From NCBI GenBank assembly GCA_963816545.1, contig CAWFLE010000005.1:223931-287930 (forward strand): a stretch of DNA of 64,000 bases. Direction: 5' to 3'. Of the stretch, positions 1 to 7,577 are shown in pieces. Position numbers and translations under genes: made by a program. Numbering within the stretch: position 1 is the first letter of the stretch; the number at the start of each line of letters is the position of its first letter. The notes below the pieces were generated by a model. That model did not search any database. It saw nothing but the letters and a program-made list of their open reading frames with translations, and was not told the DNA's origin. The DNA is from Albimonas sp963816545 (GTDB lineage Bacteria; Pseudomonadota; Alphaproteobacteria; Rhodobacterales; Rhodobacteraceae).

Positions 1-57
1 GGGCCCCTCGGGCGCCAGATCGGACGAGCCCGGACGGGAGACGGGATGCTCGTTCAT
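1..57 (-). CDS. ABC transporter permease YejE-like, N-terminal 19 codons only (cut by window edge)
   Basis: First 19 codons of the next gene in the transporter operon (reads MNEHPVSRPG...). Its ATG overlaps the TGA of the preceding permease gene in an ATGA arrangement, which is typical of translational coupling. In Yej-type peptide transporter operons the gene after yejB is yejE, the second inner-membrane permease, so that identity is inferred from position. The visible residues alone are not diagnostic and the rest lies outside the window. Confidence 0.5.
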   Translation of the reverse strand, partial: MNEHPVSRPGSSDLAPEGP

Positions 58-1136
58 GCCTCGCGGCTCTCGAAGTCGATGCGAGGGTCGATCCACACGT
101 AGCTGAGATCCGAGATCAGCTTCACCACCATCCCCATGAGCGAGAACAGGAACAGCGTCCCGAACACCACCGGATAATCCCGGTTCAGCACCGATTCATA
201 CCCCAGCAGCCCCAGCCCATCCAACGAGAACACGATCTCGATGATGAACGCCCCCGTGAAGAAGATGGAGATGAAGGCCCCCGGAAACCCCGCGATCACG
301 ATCAGCATGGCGTTGCGGAAGATGTGCCCGTAAAGCACCCGCCGCTCGGACAGCCCCTTGGCCCGCGCGGTCATCACGTACTGCTTGCGGATCTCGTCCA
401 GAAACGAGTTCTTGGTCAGCAGCGTCAGCGTCGCGAACCCCGAGATCGACATCGCCAGCACCGGCAGCGCGATATGCCAGAAATAGTCGAGGATCTGCTC
501 CCCCGTCGACATGGCGTAGAACCCGTCCGAGGTCAGCCCCCGCAGCGGGAACCACTGGAAATAGCTGCCGCCCGCGAAGAAGATCAGCAGCATCACCGCG
601 AACAGGAACCCCGGGATGGCATAGCCCACAATCACCACGCCCGAGGTCCAGGCGTCGAACGCCGTCCCGTCCTTGACCGCCTTGCGCACCCCCAGCGGGA
701 TCGACACCAGATAAGCCAGCAGCGTCGTCCACAGCCCAAGCGAGATCGAAACCGGCATCTTCTCCAAAATCAGGTCGATCACCGAGATCGAGCGGTAATA
801 GCTCTCCCCGAAATCGAACTGAGCGTAGTTCCAGATCATAAGCCCGAACCGCTCCAGCGGCGGCTTGTCGAAGCCGAACTGCCGCTCCAGCTCCGCGATG
901 AAGTCCGGGTCCAGCCCCTGCGCGCCCCGATACTCGCCGCCCGAGGCGCCACCCCCCGCCTCGCCGCCCCCACCGCCGCTGAAGCGGTCGGTGGCCGACG
1001 AGGGGTCGCTCAACTGGCTGATGATCTGCTGCACCGGCCCGCCGGGGGCGAACTGGATGACCGCGAAGTTGATCGCCATGATCCCCAGCAGCGTCGGGAT
1101 CATCAGCAGGATGCGGCGGAGGATGTAGGCCCCCAT
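54..1136 (-). CDS. yejB: Peptide ABC transporter permease, YejB type
   Basis: Inner-membrane permease of an oligopeptide/microcin C-type ABC importer; with its partner permease it forms the channel that accepts peptide from the periplasmic binding protein. The 360-residue protein opens with the family's N-terminal helix (AYILRRILLMIPTLLGI, residues 3-19). It has a glycine-rich insert at about 52-67, several hydrophobic segments, and the cytoplasmic EAA-type loop that docks the ATPase (the stretch around TARAKGLSERRVLYGHIFRN). Length and order fit YejB/OppB permeases. The ATG follows directly on the stop codon of the 41-codon gene upstream, and the stop overlaps the next start, so the four genes form one coupled operon. 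The exact substrate is unknown. Confidence 0.88.
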   Translation of the reverse strand: MGAYILRRILLMIPTLLGIMAINFAVIQFAPGGPVQQIISQLSDPSSATDRFSGGGGGEAGGGASGGEYRGAQGLDPDFIAELERQFGFDKPPLERFGLMIWNYAQFDFGESYYRSISVIDLILEKMPVSISLGLWTTLLAYLVSIPLGVRKAVKDGTAFDAWTSGVVIVGYAIPGFLFAVMLLIFFAGGSYFQWFPLRGLTSDGFYAMSTGEQILDYFWHIALPVLAMSISGFATLTLLTKNSFLDEIRKQYVMTARAKGLSERRVLYGHIFRNAMLIVIAGFPGAFISIFFTGAFIIEIVFSLDGLGLLGYESVLNRDYPVVFGTLFLFSLMGMVVKLISDLSYVWIDPRIDFESREA

Positions 1137-1262
1137 TCAGCGCCCGCGCCGCTCGTCGGTCCGCACGCGCACGGGCTCGCGCTCCGGCTCCCCGCCCAGC
1201 GCCGCGGCAGCCGCCGCCGCGCCGGCGATCCCCAAAAGGATGATGATCTCCACCGGGCTCAT
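1137..1262 (-). CDS. Small 41-residue membrane-anchored protein between yejA and yejB
   Basis: A 42-codon frame whose ATG overlaps the stop codon of the binding-protein gene (ATGA) and whose stop lies immediately before the ATG of yejB. This tight packing argues that it is translated. The product starts MSPVEIIILLGIAGAAAAAA, a single hydrophobic helix, followed by a charged tail ending in VRVRTDERRGR, so it should be a one-pass membrane peptide with a cytoplasmic basic tail. I know no function. It may simply couple translation of yejA to yejB or act as an accessory peptide of the permease. Confidence rests on position rather than homology. Confidence 0.55.
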   Translation of the reverse strand: MSPVEIIILLGIAGAAAAAAALGGEPEREPVRVRTDERRGR

Positions 1263-3160
1263 ATCGGCGCTCCCTCGGACCGCAGCTTCTCGGCCTTCCG
1301 CTCGTCCCACCACCAGTAGCCGTCACCCCGAGAATACGGCGGCGGGTCCGCCGGCTTCCCGAACACGTCCCAGTAGGCGATGTTGTAGCTGGCCTTGTAC
1401 CAGTTCGGCGTCCAGATGTGCAGCGCCCGCAGCACCCGGTCCAGCGCCCGGGCGGCGGTGGTCAGCGCCTCGCGGCTGTCGGCCGCGACCACCTTCTCGA
1501 TCAGCGCGTCCACCGCCTCGTTCTGCACGCCCGCGAGGTTGGGCGTCCCCGCCTCGTCCACCGAATCCGACCCGAACAGCGTCCGCAGCTCCTGGCCCGG
1601 GGTCAGGGACATCACGAACCGTCCTGGGATCATGTCGTAGTCGAAAGTCTCCTGCCGCGCCTGATACTGCGCCGCATCCACGATCCTGAGGCTCGCATCC
1701 ACGCCCAACCGCTTGAGGTTGCTGATATAGGGCCCGATGATCCGCTCGAAGGTCGGGCTGTCGTCGAGGATCTCCAGCGTCAGCCGCTCCCCGTCCTTCG
1801 TGCGGATCCCGTCGGGCCCGACCTCCCATCCCGCCTCGGTCAGCAGGCGGGAGGCCTTGCGCAGCACGCCGCGGTCCGCGCCCGAGCCGTCCGTGACGGG
1901 CGGCGAATAGGCGGGCTCTGTGAACACCTCTTCGGGCAGCTTGTCGCGCAGCGGCTCCAGCAGCGCCAGCTCCGCTTCCGACGGCATCCCCGACGCCTCC
2001 ATGGGCGAGTTGGAGAAGAAGCTCTCCGTCCGGTCGTAGAGCCCGTAGAACAGCGTCCTGTTGGACCACTGGAAATCGAAGGCCATGGCCAGCGCCTCGC
2101 GCACCCGCGGGTCCTGGAACTGCGGCCGGCGCATGTTGAACCAGAACCCCTGCGTGCCCGAGGGGCGCTGGTCGGCCACCTGCTCCTTCACCACCCAGCC
2201 CTTCCTGATGGCCGGAAACTCGTAGCCCGTGGCCCAGATCTTCGAGAAGAACTCCTCATGGAACAGGAACGCCCCGCCCTTGAAGGCCTCGAAGGCGGCC
2301 GTGTAGTCCTTGAAGTACTCGAACACCAGGCGATCGAAATTGTTGGCCCCGACGTTCACCGGCAGATCCTTGGCCCAGTAATCGTCGCGCCGCTCATAGA
2401 CCACGCGCCGTCCAGGTTCCACGATCTCCACCTTGTAGGGCCCCGACCCCAGGATCGGCTCCAGCGTCGAGGCGGTGAAGTCCCGCCCCTCCCACCAGTC
2501 TTTGGACAGGATCGCGAGTCCCCCACCAGCAGCGGCAGGTCCCGGGTCGAGGCCGCCGTCGCCGAAGGTGAACTTCACCGTCTCCTCGTCCAGCGCCTCG
2601 GCCTTCTCCACGTCGCGCAGGCGCAGCCGGTAGACCGGCGCGCCCTTGTCGCGCAGCGTCTCGAAGGTCCAGACCACGTCCTGCGCGGTGACGCGCGTGC
2701 CGTCGGAAAAGGTCGCCTCGGGCCGCAGGTGGAAGGTGATCCAGCTCCGGTCCTGCGGGTACTCGATCGTCCCGGCCAGCAGCCCGTAGGCGGCGTCCGC
2801 CTCGTCCGGCGAACCCGCGAGCAGCGTGTCGAACGTCGCCCCCACGCCCTGCGCCGGCTCCCCCTTCAGGATGAAGGGGTTGAGGCTGTCGAAGGTGTTG
2901 GAGGCCGCGGTGCCGCGCCCCGACCAGGTTCCCCCCTTGGGCGCGTCGGGATTGGCCACGTCGAAATGGGTGAAATCGGCCGGGTACTTGAGGTCCCCGA
3001 AAACCGAGATCCCGTGCGAGACGATCACTTCCTCCGACCCTCCGGCGCTCTCCATCGCCTGCTGCGCGGCGGCGGGAACGGCGGCGGCGGCGAAGGCCAG
3101 CGCGATCCAGGCGGCGCGGGGGCGGGAACGGCTCGCGTGGGGCCGGAGCGGCATGGGCAT
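1259..3160 (-). CDS. yejA: Periplasmic peptide-binding protein of ABC transporter (SBP family 5, YejA-like)
   Basis: Secreted substrate receptor that delivers peptides to the YejB/YejE permease. The start at 3160 is chosen because AGGGGAGAC precedes the ATG and the product then begins with basic residues and a hydrophobic signal peptide (WIALAFAAAAVPAAA) cleaved near residue 32. The mature part has the family 5 pattern: an N-terminal FGDLKYPADFTHFDVANP segment, then GTWSGRGTAASNTFDSLNPF, a long bilobed core, and a C-terminal WYKASYNIAYWDVFGKP. About 633 residues is normal for YejA-like proteins. Oddity: around 2525-2560 the residues GLDPGPAAAGGGLAI replace what a second frame would read as RDLPLLVG, suggesting two compensating one-base errors. 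A second, frameshifted relative lies at 43.5-45.3 kb. Confidence 0.88.
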   Translation of the reverse strand: MPMPLRPHASRSRPRAAWIALAFAAAAVPAAAQQAMESAGGSEEVIVSHGISVFGDLKYPADFTHFDVANPDAPKGGTWSGRGTAASNTFDSLNPFILKGEPAQGVGATFDTLLAGSPDEADAAYGLLAGTIEYPQDRSWITFHLRPEATFSDGTRVTAQDVVWTFETLRDKGAPVYRLRLRDVEKAEALDEETVKFTFGDGGLDPGPAAAGGGLAILSKDWWEGRDFTASTLEPILGSGPYKVEIVEPGRRVVYERRDDYWAKDLPVNVGANNFDRLVFEYFKDYTAAFEAFKGGAFLFHEEFFSKIWATGYEFPAIRKGWVVKEQVADQRPSGTQGFWFNMRRPQFQDPRVREALAMAFDFQWSNRTLFYGLYDRTESFFSNSPMEASGMPSEAELALLEPLRDKLPEEVFTEPAYSPPVTDGSGADRGVLRKASRLLTEAGWEVGPDGIRTKDGERLTLEILDDSPTFERIIGPYISNLKRLGVDASLRIVDAAQYQARQETFDYDMIPGRFVMSLTPGQELRTLFGSDSVDEAGTPNLAGVQNEAVDALIEKVVAADSREALTTAARALDRVLRALHIWTPNWYKASYNIAYWDVFGKPADPPPYSRGDGYWWWDERKAEKLRSEGAPI

Positions 3161-3212
3161 GTCTCCCCTGGGTTCGGACCCGCGAAGCTCGAAGAGCTGC
3201 GGGACGTCTAGA

Positions 3213-3241
3213 GGGTTAGGCCGCACGCTACCTTGTTTCAA
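3213..3241 (-). promoter_or_regulatory. Possible promoter of the yejA operon
   Basis: Read on the minus strand, TTGAAA (3241-3236) is followed after 17 bases by TAACCC (3218-3213), about 50 bases upstream of the chosen yejA start. The -35 resembles the sigma-70 consensus but the -10 is weak, so this is only a candidate. Confidence 0.25.
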
Positions 3242-3690
3242 GCGCGCCGACCCGCGCGGGAACGGAACCGCGAGCGGCGCGCGAGCGAGGCGGCGGATCC
3301 CCAGCGCCCCCCGCGCGGCGCGGTCAAGCGAAGTTCGCCTCTTCGGGCCGGGCCGCCCTGCTCCAGCGCCCTGACCATCGCCGCCCGGGACCGCCCGCTG
3401 GCCGAGCTCCTCCAGGCCTCGGAGGACGCGCGCACCATCCTCCCCGCATGCCATCCAGCACCCCCGGCCGAGGTTGGTCCCGGCCAGAAGGCGCCCCGCC
3501 CGCAACGCGCCGCGGGCCGTCCGGTCGCGAGAGGCGCGACCGCCGGCGTGGCGCCTCCGCCGGCGGGGCCCGTCCTCCGCTCTGCGGAAATCGAAACGGG
3601 CCGCCCCTGCCGGGGAGCCATTCCGAGCCAGAGGATCTGCGTCCTTGTTCTCGAACCTCGTATCAGCCGTTCGCCCCAAAAGGCGTATTG

Positions 3691-3712
3691 GCGGGAAGTT
3701 CGAACTTCCCGC
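3691..3712. promoter_or_regulatory. Perfect 22-bp palindrome, operator-like
   Basis: A perfect inverted repeat with 11-base half-site GCGGGAAGTTC and no spacer, lying in a gene-free stretch. Perfect spacer-less dyads of this size are typical operators for dimeric repressors (TetR, MarR or LacI types). It lies about 530 bp upstream of yejA and about 76 bp from the IS256 end, so the gene it would control is unclear. No T-run follows on either strand, which argues against a terminator. Confidence 0.4.
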
Positions 3713-3788
3713 GACGGCTGCTCTTTGCGCCGTCTGATGTCGTCATCGGCCCAAATGGCCAATCTTCGAGGTGCGCGAGCTCTGATCA

Positions 3789-3811
3789 TGTCCCGGGGCG
3801 TGGTGTAGGAG
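3789..3811 (+). repeat. Left terminal inverted repeat of the IS256 element
   Basis: Begins TGTCCCGGGG and ends GTGGTGTAGGAG. It matches the inverted right end at 20 of 23 positions (differences at positions 7, 10 and 11). Confidence 0.75.
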
Positions 3812-3842
3812 CGCCGGCCCTCGGAGAGAGATCCGAGGCTGA

Positions 3843-5039
3843 TCAGGACGCCACGGCGGGCAGCCTGACTGTGGGAGTGTCGGTGACGCGGGCGAGGCTT
3901 TCAAGCGACATGTACCGGCGCGCCAGGGCCCATTCGTCGTTGGTCTCCAGCATCAGCGCGCCAACGAGCCGGACGATGGCCTCATCGTTCGGGAAGATGC
4001 CGACGACGTCTGACCGCCGCTTGACCTCGCGGTTGACGCGCTCGAGTGGGGTCGTCGACGCGATCTGAGCCCAATGCTCGCGAGGGAAGGACATGTAGGC
4101 CAGGACCTCGTCGCGGGAGGCGTCCATGAAGGCGCCGAGCTTCTCGTTCTTCTCGCGCGGCGCGTCGGCTACGGCGTCCCCCTGGGCTTCCGCACCTTCC
4201 TTGTTCTCCTGCGCGAAGATGGTCTTCAGCATCGCCGCGACCGCAGTGCGCTGCTTGGCCGGGGCGTGCGCCAACGCGTTCCGCATCCAGTGGATCCGGC
4301 GCCTCTGACGGGTCGCGTTGAACACTCGCCGCGCGGCCGCCCGCAGGCCCTTGTGGTCGTCGGCGATCACCAGCTTCACGCCGCGCAGTCCGCGATCGGC
4401 GAGGGAGCGCAGGAAATCGGTCCAGAAGGTCTCGGCTTCCGAGGGCCCCGTGGCGACGCCCAGCCCCTCGCGCTTGCCGTCCTCGTTCACCGCGACAGCG
4501 ATTATCGCCGCGCGGCTGACGATGCGCCCGCCCTCGCGGACCTCGAGGTAGGTGGCATCCAGCCAGAGATAGGGCCACGCCCCCTCCAGGGGACGGGTGA
4601 GGAAGGCATTCACCCGCTCGTCGATCTCGACGCAGAGGCGGCTGACCTGGGACTTCGACAGGCCGCCCGCGCCCATGGCCTTCACCAGATCGTCCACGGA
4701 GCGGGTCGAAACGCCGTGGACGCAGGCCTCCTGTATCACCGCGACGAGCGCCTTCTCGGCCGTGCGGCGCGGCTCGAGGAAACTGGGGAAGTAGCTGCCC
4801 TTGCGCAGCTTCGGGATCTCCAGCGCGATCCGTCCGGCGCGGGCGTCCCAGTCGCGATCCCGGTATCCGTTCCGCTGGACCTCGCGCAGGGGCGACCGCG
4901 CGCCCTTCGAGGCGCCCGTCCGCGCCTCGACTTCCAGCTCCATGATCCGCTCGGCCGCAAAGGCCAGCATCTCGCGCACGAGATCGCCATCGGCCTGCTT
5001 CTCAACCAGCTCGACCAGCGCCATTCTCTCATCGGTCAT
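3843..5039 (-). CDS. IS256-family (Mutator type) transposase
   Basis: A 398-residue DDE transposase that cuts and joins the ends of its own element. The first catalytic Asp is in LWLDATYLEVREGG, the second in KLVIADDHKGLRAA, and the Glu is in TPLERVNREVKRRSDVVGI. The family's HWMRN block (RRIHWMRNALAHAP) lies between the last two. Length is normal and the frame is uninterrupted, so the enzyme may be active. It sits inside clear inverted repeats with no passenger gene. The start MTDERMALVELVEKQ is the usual N-terminus for this subfamily. Confidence 0.93.
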   Translation of the reverse strand: MTDERMALVELVEKQADGDLVREMLAFAAERIMELEVEARTGASKGARSPLREVQRNGYRDRDWDARAGRIALEIPKLRKGSYFPSFLEPRRTAEKALVAVIQEACVHGVSTRSVDDLVKAMGAGGLSKSQVSRLCVEIDERVNAFLTRPLEGAWPYLWLDATYLEVREGGRIVSRAAIIAVAVNEDGKREGLGVATGPSEAETFWTDFLRSLADRGLRGVKLVIADDHKGLRAAARRVFNATRQRRRIHWMRNALAHAPAKQRTAVAAMLKTIFAQENKEGAEAQGDAVADAPREKNEKLGAFMDASRDEVLAYMSFPREHWAQIASTTPLERVNREVKRRSDVVGIFPNDEAIVRLVGALMLETNDEWALARRYMSLESLARVTDTPTVRLPAVAS

Positions 5040-5156
5040 CGTCGTCTCCGTTCAGGTTCCAGGTCTTGCAACCCGAACCTTCTCCGAAGACCGGCGATGG
5101 CCGCCAGCGTCACCCCAGGCCGCGCGCTGCGCTACGCCAGGGGCTCCGCGCGCGGC

Positions 5157-5179
5157 CTCCTACACCACCACCTGGGACA
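5157..5179 (-). repeat. Right terminal inverted repeat of the IS256 element
   Basis: On the minus strand begins TGTCCCAGGT and ends GTGGTGTAGGAG, pairing with the left end at 3789-3811. The base after it (5180) is the first flanking base; sequence identical to the other IS21 copy resumes at 5184. Confidence 0.75.
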
Positions 5180-6466
5180 CAGCCGACGAGCGGGGGTTCG
5201 ACGGCGGCTACACGACGGTACGTGACTACGTCCGGCCGCGCAGGCTGTCCTTGAAGGAGGTCTTCGTGCCGCTGGTCCACCCGGCCGGGCACGCGCAGGC
5301 GGACTTCGGGGAGGCGTGGGTGGTGCTGGGGGGCGTCCGGCGGAAGGTGCGCGTGCTGGTGGTCGACCTGCCCCAGAGCGATGCGATCTTCCTGAAGGCC
5401 TACCTTGCCGAGACGGCCGAGGCTCTGTGCGACGGCCATGTGGCGGCGTTCGACGTCTTCGGCGGCGTGCCGCTTTCGATCCTGTACGACAACACCCGGC
5501 TGGCGGTGGCGAAGATCCTGGGCGACGGGACGCGCCAGCGCGCCAGGCTGTTCGCGGAGCTTCAGTCGCATTACCTGTTCCGCGACCGCTTCGGTCGGCC
5601 CGGCAAGGGCGCCGACAAGGGCAACGTGGAGGGGATGGCGGGCTTCGGCCGCCGGACCTTCATGGTCCCGATCCCCGAGGCGACCGACATCGACGCTCTG
5701 AACGCGATGCTGCTGGAGCGATGCCAAGCGCGTCAGGACGCGGTGCTGCGCGGAGCCGACGTCACGATCGGCGAGCGGCTGGCGGCCGACCGCGCGGCGT
5801 TCCCGGCGCTGCCGCCGACGCCGTTCGATGCCTGCGACAAGCGCCCCGGGAAGGCCTCCAGCCAGCCGCTGATGCGCTGCAAGAGCACCGACTACTCGGT
5901 CCCGGTCGCCTATGCGCATCGCGACGTGCTGGTGAAGGGCTACGTGGACGCGGTGGCGATCTCGGTCGGCGCCGAGGAGATCGCCCGCCACCCGCGCTCC
6001 TATGACAGCGCCGACTTCGTCTTCGATCCGCTTCACCACCTCGCGCTGCTCGAGATGAAGGTCGGCGCGCTCGACCAGGCATTCGTCGGGCGATCCTTCC
6101 ACTGGAAGGCTCGCTTCTCCTCCTCATCCTTGCAAGGCTGGGCGCTGCCCGACGCGTTCCCGACGCTGCGCCGCCTGCTGGAGGCGCGGCTGAGCGGCAA
6201 GAACCGCTGCGCGGCGGGCAAGCGCGAGTACGTGCAGGTGCTGCGGCTGCTGGAGACCTTCCCGATGGCGGTCGTCCATGGCGCGGTGACCGACGCGCTG
6301 AAGCTCGGCGCGATCAGCTATGATGCGGTCAGGCGCCTCGCCCTGTGCCGGGTCGAGCGGCGTCCCCCGAAGCTGAGCCTCGACGTCTACCCCTACCTGC
6401 CGGAGGCGACCGTCGAGACCACGTCCGCCGCCAGCTGCATGAGCCTCCTGGCGGGCGCCGGCATGA
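5180..6466 (+). pseudogene. istA: IS21 transposase IstA, N-terminally truncated
   Basis: Large integrase-type transposase of IS21. The reading frame resumes after the IS256 element at RGFDGGYTTVRDYVRP. It contains HAQADFGEAWVVLGGVRRK (first catalytic Asp region of the rve core), ILYDNTRLAV and GKGADKGNVEGM (remaining core motifs), then the C-terminal region KREYVQVLRLLETFP. The start codon and HTH domain, present in copy 2 at 62171, are lost. An unusual insertion-like segment (about 6080-6131, reading FVGRSFHWKARFSSS) interrupts the expected LDQA...LQGWALP region. The stop would be the TGA overlapping the istB ATG (6463) after a one-base frame correction. It cannot encode a working IstA as it stands. 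Confidence 0.8.
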
Positions 6467-7325
6467 CCGCCACGCCCGAGACGCCCGAGATCCTGCTGCG
6501 CCATCATCTGAAGAAGCTGAAGCTTCCGACCGTGTCGCACCGCAGGTGCGCCTGCGGCGCAACGCGAGTACGAGAAGCTGGCCCGGCAGTGCGCCGCCGA
6601 GAACGTCGACCATGTGCGCCACCTGATGCGGCTGATCGAACTGGAGCTGCCCGCGGCCAGAGGCCGCCGAAGTCCACTGGCGCGCGGCGACGCGCGACCG
6701 CGAGGCCCGCACCGTCGAGCGGCGCATCCGCGACGCCCGCTTCCCGGCGGTCAAGAGCCTGGAGAGCTTCGACTTCGACGCCATTCCTGGCCTGAACAAG
6801 AGACTGGTCCTCGATCTGGCGCGCTGCGAGTTCGTCGCCCGGCGCGAGAACGTCATCATGCTGGAAGCATGTCTCCAACATGACGCCCTCGGTCCCAGCG
6901 GCACGGGCAAGACCCACATCGCCTGCGGCATCGGGCTGGCCGCCTGCCAGCGCGGCGTGAAGACCCGCTTCGCCACCGCCGCCGCCATCGTGCACGAGAT
7001 GATCGAGGCCCAGGATGAGAAGCGGCTGATGCGCCTGCAAAAGACCCTCGCCAGCTATGAGCTGCTGATCATCGACGAGCTGGGCTTCGTGCCGCTGTCG
7101 CGCACCGGCGCCGAACTGCCGTTCGAGCTGATCAGCCAGCGCTACGAGCGAAGCGCCACGATCATCACCTCGAACCTGCCCTTCGATGAGTGGACCGCGA
7201 CCTTCGGTGACGAACGCCTCACCGGTGCGCTGCTCGACCGCCTGACCCACCATGTCCACATCCTGGAGGCGAACGGGCCGTCCTATCGCCTCGCCCAGAG
7301 CCGCTCGCGCAAGCTTACCGCCTGA
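6463..7325 (+). pseudogene. istB: IS21 helper ATPase IstB, with two apparent one-base shifts
   Basis: AAA+ ATPase that assists IstA in target capture. It starts MTATPETPEILLRHHLKKLK at 6463 and ends at 7325; 863 bases is two more than a multiple of three, so two single-base insertions (about 6540-6565 and 6660) restore one frame. The frame passes through REYEKLARQCAAENVDHV, ATRDREARTVERRIRDARFP and KSLESFDFDAIPGLNK. Walker A is GPSGTGKTHIACG and Walker B LLIIDELGFVPL, with sensor residues in TSNLPFDEW. Nine extra residues (EACLQHDAL) sit directly before Walker A. The shifts may be sequence errors; if so the gene is intact. Confidence 0.7.
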
Positions 7326-7352
7326 TCCCCGAGAAGAAGCGGAAACGATGAC

Positions 7353-7372
7353 GCCCCCGGCATGCCGGGGGC
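7353..7372 (+). terminator. Hairpin downstream of istB
   Basis: A perfect inverted repeat GCCCCCGGCA/TGCCGGGGGC with no real loop, 27 bases after the istB stop. There is no T-run, so it could instead be part of the IS21 end structure. Confidence 0.35.
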
Positions 7373-7389
7373 CTCATCGCTCATGAGCG

Positions 7390-7436
7390 CAGTGGCCGGT
7401 TCTTTCGGCGCCCCAGTGGCCGACTCTCTCGGCGCC
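7390..7436 (+). repeat. Two 23-bp direct repeats at the right end of IS21 copy 1
   Basis: CAGTGGCC..TCTTTCGGCGCC at 7390-7412 and CAGTGGCC..TCTCTCGGCGCC at 7414-7436, separated by one base and differing at three positions. Repeated transposase-binding sites inside the ends are known for IS21. A related CAGTGGCAGTCTCT occurs at the left end of copy 2 (62128). Confidence 0.7.
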
Positions 7437-7455
7437 GTTGACAACTCAAATGGAA

Positions 7456-7491
7456 CAGACGCCTGCTGACAACTCTGTCGGCAGGCGTCTG
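7456..7491 (-). terminator. Stem-loop between the IS21 end and the cytochrome gene
   Basis: An 11-bp perfect stem, CAGACGCCTGC (7456-7466) with GCAGGCGTCTG (7481-7491), around a 14-base loop. It lies about 90 bases beyond the stop of the cytochrome gene on the minus strand and could end that transcript. The T-run is absent, so the role is tentative. Confidence 0.35.
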
Positions 7492-7577
7492 CAGCTATCC
7501 CCGCATAGCCGAACGTGCAGCTGGCCAGAGGCGGCCCGTGCATGACGAAATGGCGCGGGCCCGGGGGCCCGCCGCGG

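Larger units (their letters stand above)
3161..3788. other. Gene-free stretch upstream of yejA
   Basis: Apart from the promoter candidate near 3213-3241 and the palindrome at 3691-3712, I see no gene here. Open frames exist on both strands but read as arginine/proline-rich low-complexity translations with no recognisable domain and no ribosome binding site. The right part (from about 3620) is less GC-rich than the left, and the stretch ends at the IS256 element, so part of it may be arrived DNA. Confidence 0.6.
3789..5179 (-). mobile_element. IS256-family insertion sequence, complete
   Basis: A 1391-bp element with one transposase gene on the minus strand. Imperfect terminal inverted repeats of 23 bp (20 matches) start TGTCCC at both outer ends: 3789-3811 on the left and, inverted, 5157-5179 on the right. 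Further internal similarity between the ends (around TCGGAGA, 3821 and 5083) also fits paired transposase binding sites. The flanks do not show the 8-9 bp target duplication expected of IS256. The right flank is IS21 istA while the left flank is unrelated, so a deletion or recombination has occurred at one side after insertion. Confidence 0.85.
5180..7443 (+). mobile_element. IS21-family insertion sequence, copy 1, 5' end missing
   Basis: Right-hand part of an IS21-type element. It carries most of istA, all of istB and a right end with two 23-bp direct repeats (7390-7436), finishing near TTGACA at about 7443. The left end and the first ~90 codons of istA are replaced by the IS256 element. From 5184 to 5573 it matches the second copy (62443-62834) with only four base differences that I can see, so both derive from one recently active element. 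No target duplication can be tested because the left end is gone. Confidence 0.8.

Noticed and set aside
1418..3211. Long open frames on the strand opposite yejA (and similarly opposite fdhF/ydeP, mfd, mrdA, mreB, ureC)
   Set aside because: GC-rich codon bias leaves antisense frames open; their translations are His/Arg/Pro/Gln-rich, without domains or ribosome binding sites, and lie wholly under well-supported genes.
3238..3789. 183-codon minus-strand frame upstream of yejA
   Set aside because: Its end overlaps the yejA promoter region; the sequence is Arg-rich low complexity and ends in unrelated DNA at the IS256 border.
6650..6680. A third hairpin-bearing insertion in istB (GCGGCC-AGA-GGCCGC)
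   Set aside because: Removing one A restores a continuous, plausible IstB reading (ELPAAEAAEVHWRAATRDRE), so the dyad is incidental to coding sequence.
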